Origin: Typha latifolia
Lineage: Eukaryota; Streptophyta; Magnoliopsida; Poales; Typhaceae
Direction of reading: 5' to 3'
NCBI GenBank assembly: GCA_019914945.1
Contig: CM034102.1
Location: 6,871,501-6,935,500, forward strand
DNA: 64,000 nt
A model generated the notes under the pieces. The model did not search any database. It worked only from the letters and a program-made list of their open reading frames with translations, and was not told where the DNA came from. Made by a program: the position numbers and the translations under genes. Positions 1 to 12,000 of this stretch are shown here, piece after piece (position 1 is the first letter of the stretch; each line of letters starts with the position of its first letter).

Positions 1-455
1 TTGCGAGGTAGGTCCATAACTCTAGAGGTATCTAATGATGCAAGGTTAAGACGTCCATTGAGCTATATTCTGTGTTTGATAATTCTGTTCTGTGTGGTAA
101 TCTTATTTTGTTCCATGATTTACTTAATTGATGATGATGAAGATGGGATATGGGCTTACGATTAGAATCCTTAGTCTGATAGTCACAAACAATCAGTTAT
201 ATGCAGTATTGTCAGACATTTATGGACGATGTTACCGCTAGATGTCTATCTCTCCTTGATATATAAGATTCCATGAGAGCCTATAAAATTCACGACTTTG
301 AGTGAGAATAAAGTGATATGCCCTTGTAACTCTTGGTGAGCTTAACATATGAATTTTATTGATCCTAGAACTAAGTAAGAATTTACTAAATATCATATCA
401 CTGATATTTTATTTTATGGTACTATTTGTGAGCATACATTATAATTATTCGTCAT

Positions 456-487
<32 letters not shown>

Positions 488-887
488 GGATTATCTTGGA
501 CTATACTTATTGGGCTGTGTGCTTAACATCTTATTACTAACTGGACTGATGAGGGATAGGATGGGTATTTGGATTGAAGGGAGTTCTTGATAGTGATGGA
601 AGGGGTTTTTATGATTAGAGAAGAGAATAGGATGAGGAGAAAGAAGAGGTCGCTTCTAGAAGAAGTAGGACCGCAACAGATAAGGAGGAATATCTAACCA
701 ATGAAGGTTAGGGGACGATGAGAAGTTAGGGCAAGAAGAAAGAATAAGAGAAAGAGAGAGAGATATAGGAGAAGAAAATATGATTTCATAACATAACTCA
801 ACTAGGGTGCATTCTACAATACTTAGAGGCTACTCTTTGGACTCAAATAATAGAAATAAAACCCTAAAAATAAAGTGTTCTCACTAT
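1..887. other. AT-rich repeat-like DNA without a gene
   Basis: I found no conserved coding frame here. The stretch around 140-300 loosely resembles 20750-20900 (a shared 'gggcttac' followed by 'cctagtctg'-like wording and a dinucleotide-rich tail), which suggests a decayed retroelement fragment. The resemblance is by eye and weak. Confidence 0.3.
457..487. repeat. (TTA)n microsatellite
   Basis: About ten uninterrupted TAT/ATT trinucleotide units in a row. It is a simple-sequence repeat likely to vary in length between individuals. Confidence 0.9.
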
Positions 888-1125
888 GGTGCGTTTGAAC
901 GCACTCGAGGTCATTCAAACATGAATTTCCTATTCTCTATCTTTGCAAATGCATGTAGGCGTTCGAATGGACGCATTTGAACTTGCTCGAGGCCGTTTGA
1001 ATGGACGCGTTCGAATGGGCTCGAGGCCGTTCGAATGCACAAATCTCATTCTCTGTATTTGTGAACGTCTGCGCAGCATTTGCATAGTGCGTTAGAACGT
1101 GGCCCTTTGCATTCGAACGTCCCTC
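888..1125. repeat. TTCGAA/TTTGAA motif cluster
   Basis: The motif CGTTYGAAYG and its variants recur about ten times in 240 bases, against an AT-rich background. A 19-base block reading gctcgaggccgttYgaatg occurs at about 984 and again 35 bases later. The core TTCGAA is self-complementary, so the cluster is rich in short palindromes. It is probably a piece of an LTR or satellite. No protein is encoded. Confidence 0.6.
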
Positions 1126-1873
1126 GACAAAAAGCTTTATTTTCTTCCAAAACAAATTTATTTTTCTTGATACAACTTAATCCAACTCTAGTTGTATCAC
1201 ATCTTTTGGTGAAAATGTTTCAAATTTAGAGAAGGATGATATGGAAATCTTAGGAGTAGTTGATTGTATCATGATGTAGTTTTATTTATTTTATTGTCTA
1301 GTCATATTATAGCCTTACGTGGGTTTTATGTTTTGACTATTATATATGAATATGTATCTCAGGAGGCTTGATGCAGCCTGTGGTAATATTTTTTGGATTT
1401 GTTTGCTTGGATTGTTTTATTATATTTAGACATATTTTGGGTACTATGTGGAAATATTTATCGACGGGTCATGTGAACTACATGGATTTCACCAATATAA
1501 AGTGAACATATATTTGGAGGTGAGTGTTACATCTAAACAATGGAATTTTCTCTCTTTGTCTTCTTTCCAAATATTTGCTAGGCAAAGGAGAAACTACAAC
1601 TTCACTGTCCAGTGGGAGCGGCCTTTAGCAGCAATGGAGCTGGCCAAGTTAATTAATTGGCAGGTCAAGAGCTTAGTTTCATATGGGATACCGAGATACA
1701 CGATAGAGCTGACGCGCTAAGGAAAAGAAGTGTGGAGGATGAGCACATTAACATACAGGTGGATGCCCCATATATGCATTAGGACAGGATTAGCCGAATT
1801 GGTTTTTTGGCATTCTCATGTTCAGGGGAACTAAAGTCGTTTCGTCTAGATGGAGTGGTGGCCAATTCTAATC
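1126..1873. other. no recognisable gene
   Basis: One 90-codon open frame lies at 1448-1720 on the plus strand, but it matches no family I recognise and has no splice or promoter context. The region is most likely decayed repeat DNA downstream of the NDUFS4 gene. Confidence 0.35.
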
Positions 1874-2465
1874 TTTACGTTCTTCTACCATATAATCAAA
1901 TGCAAAGAATGTGATGGATATGTTGAATAGGAGATTGGTTTGGCCATAGAGACTTGGATTAGTTAGTGGAGAAATAAATTTGTTGGAAAAGTCTTCAACT
2001 GAGCACTGTGAAACATTTGGATTTACGTTCTTCTACCACATAATTAAATGCAAAGAATGTGATGGATATGTTGGATGGGAGATTGGTTTGGCCATAAAGA
2101 CTTGGATTAGTTAGTGAAGAAATAAATCTGGTGGAAAAGTCTTCAACTGAGCAGTGTCAGACATTTAGATTTACGTTTTTCTACCATATAATCAAATGCA
2201 AAGAATGTGATGGATACGTTGAATAGGAGATTGATTTGGCCACATAGACTTGGATTAGTTAGTGGAAAATTAAATCTAGTGAAAAAGTTTTCAACTGAGT
2301 ACTGTGAGACATTTGAATTTACGTTCTTCTACCATATAATTAAATGCAAAGAATGTGATGGATATGTTGAATAGGAGATTGGTTTGGCCAAAGAGACATG
2401 AATTAGTTAGTGAAAAAATAAATCCCGTGAAAAAGTCTTCTACTGAGCACCGTAGGACATTTGCA
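1874..2465 (+). repeat. 148-bp tandem repeat, four copies
   Basis: The block that begins tttacgttcttctaccayat starts at 1874, 2022, 2170 and 2318, an exact 148-base spacing. A fifth unit begins at 2466 and decays after a few bases. Units differ by scattered substitutions but not by length. Each carries the phrases caaatgcaaagaatgtgatg and gacttggattagttagtg. No unit is open as protein. The period is close to the length of DNA wrapped on a nucleosome, which is typical of satellite monomers. Confidence 0.92.
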
Positions 2466-3019
2466 TTTATTTGGAGGGGATGAAATGATCATGCTCATAG
2501 TTCTGCAAAAGAGATGGAGTACATTTTGTTCAGTGATAGTTGATTCGTGATGTACCTTTTGATTCAGTTCCCACTGTATTCCTAGCCATTTGGCTTATCT
2601 TCTTAACCAAAAATATAGCAAAACTTGTTATTTAGATAGATCAAATGATAATTCAACTGGGATATCCCCACTCTAAACAATAAAAGGAGCTGTTCAATTG
2701 ATGGAGCACCTACATGAAGGAAAAAAAAAAGTCAAAACACTGGCATCTCTAACATCACAAAATGTGAAAATGTACGACATTTCTTTCCAAAAGCAAAGTC
2801 TTTCTTTGAAGATAGAAAGGACTTCAGCTGCCTGAGCCGAATTTTGAATGAAAAGAGTGTTCAATTATATCTTATTACATATTCCACAGAAATGTGCGTC
2901 TATCCTGTACGTGTTTAGTTTGACAAATAGGGAAATCAGATGATAACAAATTGGAGAAAAAACACAACCAGATCCCTTGTTATATCTCTTCACAACATTA
3001 AGTTAAAAGGGAAGATGGC
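2466..3019 (-). other. 3' flank and probable 3' UTR of NDUFS4
   Basis: This lies directly downstream of the NDUFS4 stop codon on the minus strand and should contain its 3' UTR. A poly(A)-signal variant (AATAAG on the minus strand, near 2871) is a possible cleavage signal. I cannot place the transcript end firmly. Confidence 0.35.
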
Positions 3020-3076
3020 TCAATCTTCATTCTTTGGAAATCCCTTCCACTTGAAATTGTCAGAATACGACTTGAC
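3020..3076 (-). CDS. NDUFS4: NDUFS4 exon 5 (last coding exon)
   Basis: The acceptor is GCAG|GTC. The exon encodes [18 protein letters not shown] followed by TGA at 3022-3020. The DNFKWKG segment is the conserved C-terminal signature of the family. Confidence 0.94.
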   Translation of the reverse strand, partial: VKSYSDNFKWKGFPKNED

Positions 3077-6000
3077 CTGCAAAAGTTTGTATTATAAAAG
3101 TTAAAAGGACGGGAGAGACTAAAATGTATATAACAGCAGTAGAACAGAAAAAGAAGATACCCAGTACTGGCACCAAAAGTTATAATTAGTGCATGATAAA
3201 CATACTAACTACCACCATATAGCTGCGGTTAAGTCACTGCATATTCTGACACAATGTCTAAATATGTATTTAGAAATAAACATAACTAATGATAAAAAGC
3301 AATTGAATTTGGCAGAAATTTACAAATTGAAGGCAAAAAGTTTTCCACCATCCAGGATTGAGCTCAAAAGTTTACAATTCAAGATAATGAGTGTAAATCT
3401 TGGGCTTTTTGTGAACCATCACAACTGATTAGCCTTGAGATTCTCGGAGACTGTTCTCAATCTGAGCCTATTCATACATGATCCAAAGACCACCTCAACA
3501 GGATTTTGAGACATATAAAGAAATATCCTAATATCTTCTTCTTGAAATGGTAAAATACCTTAACAAACATCTTGCCTATTATTTTGTGGCCACAAATTTA
3601 AAACATCCAAGAAAGTAAAAGTGATATCTACATAATCGAAGCCGTTACCACTGTAACATATCAGCCTGGATTTGATAGCCAATTTGTCAAGATGTACAAA
3701 CTAACAATATAATCTTTAAGCAATATAGACTTGTCTCAGCCAGGGTAACAAGGAGTGACGGAAGGACTCGATATGATGCCCAATAAAGAATTAATTGCAC
3801 AGCAGAGAGAAGGGAACTGTGATTACTTCTGTTAACCAAATTGTTAACCAGATTTTACAAAATGAGCCAGCTTCAAGGGAGGAAAAAGAGATCAGTTGGC
3901 CAAGTACAAGAAATATGAAAAATGCAATCTGGCACATAATGGTTCAGGTGAACAGAGCCAAATACAATGTATAAATTAGAAGAAAGCTGAGAGCCAGAAG
4001 AAAATAACTAAGAAAGCCAGCAAACAGACTTCTTTACTTCATCTTACTGTTGAAAATTGAAGCTATAGTAGCTTATGAAATAACATCAAGTACATATACA
4101 TATTTAATGCAGGTGACGTCAAACATTACTGTCATGATTCGCTACTTCCTGAGTGTATTGCCAACTCCCAACAATGTTAGGTTTGAGCACAAAGACACTC
4201 TATCTGCATCCAAACTGATACAAGATAACAAACTTAAATAGGTTCGTGAGCTCCAATCAAAGTAATGTCTTCTTCTAGACCTGAGAACTCCCCAAGGAGA
4301 AGATGAAGTACTAGTTCGCTATGACCTCATTGGTTTGCACAATTCTCAGTCCCATCTTGTTCTGGCAGCCAGTGCTTGTACCAAATGGGAGTTCCACAAT
4401 ATAGAACTGCTATGTGTCACCTCAGCACTGATCTAGCAACTCCCAAATTAACAACTTCATATGTACATAAGCAATGCTAGACTGCTTGTCATAAGCGACT
4501 TAGAAAAAAATGCAAGTGAAGCAGATGACATGATCACCTAATTTACAGAATGGTGGCTTAAGAATATCTACTATCTCATTTCTCCATACAGCATTTGATG
4601 GCCTAGAGCCCTATTTATTCATAGAATGTGGGAGATATTCCATCCTAGTCTACCATCCCCATAATATTAGCAGAACAACAAGGTCCTTATTTAGATTGGA
4701 CTCTGCCAAAAAGATGTACAAATAGAAACCACTTTCCTTCACAATTTCACATAATTTGTTGACATAGAAACAATCTCAAATTCTTATCTTGTATTAAGAG
4801 AGCACATGTAGTTTCCAATGATGACTGTAGCTTGCAGTTGAAATTATCCAGCTCAAGAAACAAAAGAGAATAAGATTATAAAAGTTGGCCTCCGTCTACT
4901 GAATCTGAATGAGTTATTGTCCAACAATTCTAAAGATACTAACTTCATGTCAGTCATCAGGCAAATGCCAAATTGCAGCCCTTGCCAGCTTTATACTCTA
5001 ATATTACATACATAGTCTTGTTATGTTACAAAGACTGAAAAAACACTCCAACCTAGTGGAACTATATTTTTTAAAAAGAATGATGGCTTTGTGAGTCATA
5101 GTTTGTCATCAAAGACTAATTGAGGACCTTCATTCTGGTGTAACAGTATTTATTCATCAAATTTGGTAACTAGGCCTCTTCTGCAATTCCAACGATATAG
5201 AAATTAACACTAAATCTTTAGCCAGACAAAGAAGAGCTAAGCTGCCATATTGGTAAATGCAATTAAATCATTTTCCATTCAAATTTAATGCAGCCAAGAT
5301 GAATCCGAAGATGATAAATTTAATGTACCCTTGTTAGTTAAACATGCACACAACTATCACTGAAAGAGTTGGATTAAAACACTCATCTTGAAGCCATCCA
5401 ACTTCCACAAAGTGTCTTGAACACAGCGAAACAGAACAACCCTTTTTTCTAAATAATTTACATAAAAGAACTTTCACAACAATATCAGTCATCATGTATA
5501 AAGTGAGACAAAGGATATTTATGCTCAATTTTCTTGTCCAATTCTATAAGTCAGCTTCCTCTTTGGAGTTGGCATTCCAATCTAAGATAGCTTATCATAG
5601 TTTGGCAATCTCAGCCAATAAGCAAATTATTAGAAACTTCCATATATAATTTTTATCATGGAGGTCAAAAAATGTTAATTTCTTCTGTAATTCACGTAAA
5701 AGTAAAGCAGTGATTCACCATTGGTTTCAATTGCTTTGCCAACAAAATAAAGCTCTTATCTCAGGTTACAATCTGCTAGTGCCTACGAAGTGAAGACCAA
5801 AAGTGGATTTCTACATTTCCACAACTTTGACACCTTAAAACACAAGAAAAATATATTCACTTTCTGTCACTTATATTTAGAGAAATAATATAACACTCAC
5901 TCCTGAATGATAACATATCGCAACAAGTTATTCCAATATATATTGGAAAAACACATTTATAAGTTTGCCACAGCTACCTTTTCGTGTTTTGATTGTTCTC

Positions 6001-9000
6001 CTTTCTTTAAGCTCCAATTTTCATTTTATCAACAGATGTATCCACATCAAAACTCGAAAAAATCACTGTTTTGTTGTTAATGTCAGTATATCATAGACCA
6101 AGCATCACAATCACCAGTAGATAGTAGAACTTTCTTCTCACATCAAATTTACTTTTTACACAAGGATACATGAATGCCTACATGGAGATTATTTACATTA
6201 CTATTTCTAACAGAACTACAACTTTGTTAACTGTAGAATTTCTATATCAATGTGAAAGTTCATGATATAGAAATTGATGATATTTTGCTATTTGTTTATC
6301 TCAGTACTGATTCATGTTGCTACTTATTTAATTTTTCAGTAGCTTACACTCAAATAGAAAAAGATCATCAATGTTACAATTAATAGAAATTTCATGATCA
6401 TATATTACATGTAAATGCTGAAAAAACAATATATATCCTGCATAAACATACACAAAAGACAACATTGGTATGAGTCATGAAAGACACGTTGAAGTTCGAA
6501 CTAAATAACTAACTAGTAACCCATAGGCACCGCTTCAGTTGAAAGATAAGAATATCCTTAAGGAAAGAAAATAAGAAATAGTTACCTTCAAAAGAGGAGT
6601 ATGGCGCTTCCTCACCTGCACAGGATGAAGCCAAAATATAAATGTGAAGGATATTCACTAATTAAATTTATAAAGACTAAATATAAGTAAAACCATAATC
6701 CATCACTAAATCATGTTTGGAGTGACAGTATCTGCCTTCCAGAGCAAGAAGAAATGAGACTCGTATCTCTGTTTAGAGCATTAGTGGACCGGTCATAGAC
6801 ATCAAAATAGAGGTGTGGAATTGTTATTAAAAAAAATACTCCAATTATATTTACATCTAAAGTCACATGAGAAGGGAATAGAAATGTAAATTGGCTTGCA
6901 TGGGAAAGATGTACTCTGAAGTCTGAAGGCAATAGAAATGTAATGGATCTGTAGAAGGGGTTGGCTATGCCACGATAGATACTGTTTTTTTATCAGACAG
7001 TCTATGATGGAATGTACAACAATGAAATTAATCACAAGGCCGTTTGGAGGATAATGATTTCTACAGGTGCTGCAGTGTTTGTAGACATTGTTAGGATCAG
7101 GATTCTGGCTTGTCAGTTACAAAGAGATAAAAAAGACCAAGCAACATGACATCACGAAACATGAAAAGGTCCAGTTAGACCAGCATAAAGATGTAAAAGG
7201 AAAGAAATCAAGCAGCAAGAGAACTTTTCTAATGAATATATGGACCTTTTATCACCATAACAACGAAATATACAAGGCATTGACATAGATGATATTGGCA
7301 ACCCTCCTACATATTCCTAGCAACCTCATGCTTAAATTGCTAAACTTTTATACACAGAAGACTATTGTAAAATTTGAAGCATGGATGAGCTTTTATGTTT
7401 GCAAATCCTTACTCTATTTTGTTAGACTCCTAAGTTGTAGCTGACAAACAGCTTCGTTTGGTACTCTGGATTTGTTATATTCATTTGCTTTTCAAGTACT
7501 TAAAAGATATTAGGAAAAGAAAATCAAACCATGGAGAACCAACATTGCAGGTCTCTTCCATTCATGCAAACTCCTCTCTCCTGTGGAAGATTAAAACTGA
7601 TAGCAAGGTTTTCTAATCTGCAGCACTTGTTCGTGCTAGCAAGCTGCTGCAGACACAAGACGTGCCCACCGCATGGAGGGAGGAGAAAACAATGGACAGC
7701 GGTGAGGGAAAGAGAGGAAGAATGAGAAAGGAAGGGGAGGGGGGTGTATATCATGCACTAGTAACTGAAAATCATGGTAATATTTGATGAACCGAGACAA
7801 ATCCCCAAGTTAAAATAATAATAATAGTAAAGTAAAGATCCTTGAAAAATGAGTATCATCATATATCACCTGCAAATTCTTTGTAGGATACTGGTGTCAA
7901 CTGTCAAGAGCTAGTCTGGTATGAAGTTCAGGATATTAAGCAGGGCCAAGCAGCTCACAACATTCGATTTAGTAAAGTTCCCAGTCAAAATAAATTCTTT
8001 ACTTTGGTTCAGCTAGGACAGTAAAGTCTAAATTGCTACTGTGATGGACAACGAATGAACTAAAAAGTACATACCACATAATCCCATCCATGTTTCTCAG
8101 CAAAAGCTCTTGCAGCTTCTTCGCTATCAAAACCCAGCGCAGAATCACCCACATTGGCATAAGGGTCCCCTGTAGATGTCCAACCCATCAATGGATTCTC
8201 CCACCTGAATTGGTATCAAGGTATCAACAACAACAACTAAACATACAAATTATAATAAGTAAATATGATCTTGCCAGATAAACATGCATCAGAGTGCAAA
8301 GACTAGGAATGAAACAATAAGAAAGAAAAGGCATGACATCAACAGTGAAATATAATCAAATGAGATGAACATTCTTATAGTGTTATATATAATATTTATC
8401 CACTTTTGCACTTCAAAGAATCTCTTTATACTCAAAGAAGAAAAGACATTTCAAAGTCTTCAGGTCGATGAGGGTCATGATCAAAGGTTGAAGTATAACA
8501 GTAGCAAAACTTTGACAGCCATATAGACGTAATGTTTTACAGGAAAACCAAGCTTGAACAAAATCAATTCAAAAAGATAATAATACTGAGGACAGAAATG
8601 TACATAAATACTTTGTCAACATCATGTCTAATATAGAGTAGAACGCTACCACCAAATCTTCTGTTGGAAAATCATAGATTATATGGGTGGAGGAGAAAAA
8701 TTCCTCATACTAAGAGAATGTATAAGATCCAGATTAAAAATAAAGAAGAATGAAGGCACAAAAGAGAAAGACAACAAAACATCCCAAGTGGATAAAGAAG
8801 TAAAGTAAACAACCTATGACATGACAAAACCTGCATCCACTATTATGACAGACAACTACAGTAAAAACCCACACAAAATAGCTATGAGCAACTGAACCAG
8901 CTTTATCAAGTGAGCACTCCAACAGAATTTCAAGCTTCAATATACTATATAAAGAACTTTCTCATATAACCACATGTTGGGAAAATATTCTTAGTTTAGT

Positions 9001-12000
9001 ATTTGTGGACTGACATCAAAAGCAACCCCCAGGATAATTGGTGATTGAAGAAGCACACTGAAAGCCTTCCATTTGAGTTTGCTTTTCTGCTTTTGGCATC
9101 TTAGAGTCCCGCCATGATGTGAAAGAGCATGGTAACATATTTATCTATAGATTTTCTTCATAAACTCAGTTGTCTTCAGGCAAGATCTAACCTTATTTAG
9201 TGAAGGAGATTGTTTCTTGGAGAGAGGAGAGTTTATCCACGATGGAAGAAAATTAAGGGACTTACGATACTCTACGGAAGCTCATCCCAAATAAAATTAT
9301 GGTACTCATTGGGAGGTGGTCTAGTAAAGAAATTTTACCAAATAAGAAGAATGATCTCCAACATATTTAACCTGAGATGGAAGATAATCTTCAGCTGATG
9401 TTGGCTGGAAAACTAGTATCAGAAACTATGTTAGAACACTTTGCTAACTTGTTTGTGCACTGGTTCTTCCCAAACTATCCTAACCTCATTTTTCTTCAAG
9501 AGTGACACTTAATCTCGTACTCGGAGCAGCCTTCTCAAACAACTTATCTCAGGAACAAGCAGTTATTAATTTATTAAAGCTTGCATGAAGAATGCATAAA
9601 AGATGCTCAGCAAGCACAGGTTATAAAAGATGATAATGTATATCCCATCTTACTTACAGAAAAGAAGACCCACTACAATAGAGTAATAAACAGAATTTTA
9701 TTTTTATTTCTTTTGTTTCCAATTCTAGTTCTTGTTTGTCCCTACCGATAAGTGTCTAGACCAAGCCATCATGCTTTAAAATCCATGTTATTTGGCATCT
9801 AGACTTTGTAGACTCATTCTGTTTCTAGTAACATTATGCGGTATCTGAACTTCAACCGTGAGGTCACATATAGTTCAGACATAGCATATGTCAAGGCATG
9901 GCCACTAATATGCTTGGGAAATTGACATGTCAAATGAATTATATCCCTTATGAGTATTGAAAGTTCTCTCAGTTTTTTGACCATTCAGATGCTAGTTTTG
10001 AGGAAAAAGAAAAAGGACAGGCAACAAAAGCTATAGCTAGAAATGAGAATGAAGAATTAATCAAATATTCAAATCTCAAAAACAAAACTGTTCCTCCATA
10101 GCCAATCATCCATAACATCAAATAGACCATTTCTTCTTCGGTATTCTACCAAGGGGCAAGGACTATAGACATAGTGATCCTCCTATACAATTTACTTCAA
10201 CCATTGTGAACACCCCATATCATTTCCTCAAGTTGTTCCAGAGTAGTATTACATGTTGGGAACTAATGAGCTTACGTCTAGGAATTCTCCCAATTGTTCC
10301 CTAGCCAGATACTTATTATCCCAATTTTATCGATCAACCACCTACTTTATTAATCCAAAGATAAGAGGGTATAAAACAAAACAATGGTTTTGCCCTTTAC
10401 CCAAACCGTACCGCCTTCTTGCAGTCTTTCTACAACTGCCTCTATGAGACTGGAATTTCCACTGCCATACTTTCTCTCGGTATTTGCAGAATAAAATAAC
10501 TGCAATAACTTGCACATCTGCAATTAGTCCATTCTTGCAACCTTGCTACAAGCCTACAACTGCTTCTAAGGGACCGGCATTTCCAATATCGTACTTTCTC
10601 TCAGTATTTGCAGAATAAAATCACAGCAGTAACTTGCATGCCGAAGAGTTATCAGTAGCCATTGGAGCTCAAATGTGTCTTATTGATCCTACAGATAAGT
10701 TAACTAATAAGACTGATGATGTGCAAGTGCAAGTATATAATAAATACTTCATACTTCTAGTAAACATTTCACTGTCATTGAACATTGTAATGCATTGCTT
10801 GAGTAATAATAATCATAGCAATTTCCAGGATCACTCTATTCCTTTAATTGGAAGAAAGAATAACTGTCATGAGTGGAACAGGGCCATACTTTTGGGTTGA
10901 TACGAAATTAATTTTCCACCTTCCAACTTTTCCAGAACCTTGTTGAGTTGCAGTCCTAGCTGGTGAATAGATAATGACCTGTATTCACATGTGAATGAGT
11001 ACATAGACAACTTTTCAAATAAGAGAATAAAAAACCAAAGGTGAGCATGCACGATGAGGGTGGTGCAGCATGGCAACCATGTCAACCAAAAATGGAATCA
11101 TGTAAAAGCAGTTCAGTTATAATTTTCTAACCCCATTAGGCCATTACACACCAGATCAACTACTTTTGAACAGCATATACAAGATCTAATCAACTAAATT
11201 CAGCATCTCTTCAACCTCAGGAATTTTTATTATTGGAACAAACAATATCAAGAGGAACACAACTAGCTCAAGTAATTGGAAGCTGTTCCTTAGTCAAAAG
11301 GAGCCAATAAAATACAACCATTTTGATGATAGGAGAAAAGAATGTTACCAAAAACAATGTCCAAATGCACTGGGACAATGGTGGTTCTAAAAAGCAAGCA
11401 TAAGCCTCCTTTATGGTAAGGCTGTCCATAACCTAAACTAAAGATTAGGTTCCAAAATTCGATATCAGAATCAAGATTGGTCATCCGGAAAAACGTATGT
11501 AATCGGGCATCCATATTGGATTAGAATATATTTTAATTATATAAAATTCTAAATATATTTAAAAAATACAGAAAATTTTCTAAAAATTTAGAAAAATAAC
11601 AAGAAAATAAAAAATTATTATTATTTATGTATGAAGCCTAAAAACTAAAAATGTATTAACTTTCTTAAAATTTTGATAAATATCAAGTTGGCTCTCCCTT
11701 TTCTTTCCCGCTATCTATTTTCCTCCTGCTCTTTATTACTACCTCTCTTCTCTTTCTCTCTTTTCCTCTCTCTCTCTCTCTTACTACCACAAGGCAAATT
11801 TTAGTTTTTCTAGTTTTATTTTTTTATTTCTTCTCTCTCCCTTCTCTTTCTCTCTTACTGCCACAAGGCAATTTTTTTCTCGAATTTTTTTATTTCTTCT
11901 CTCTCTCCTTTCTCTTTCCATCTCTCTCTCTCCTTTCTCTTTCCATCTCTCTCTCTCCAATCTCTCTCTCATCTCTATCTCACTTTGTTACTGCAGAATT

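Noticed and set aside
1448..1720. 90-codon open frame MEIFIDGSC...
   Set aside because: No recognisable domain, no splice or promoter context, and repeat-rich surroundings. Probably chance.
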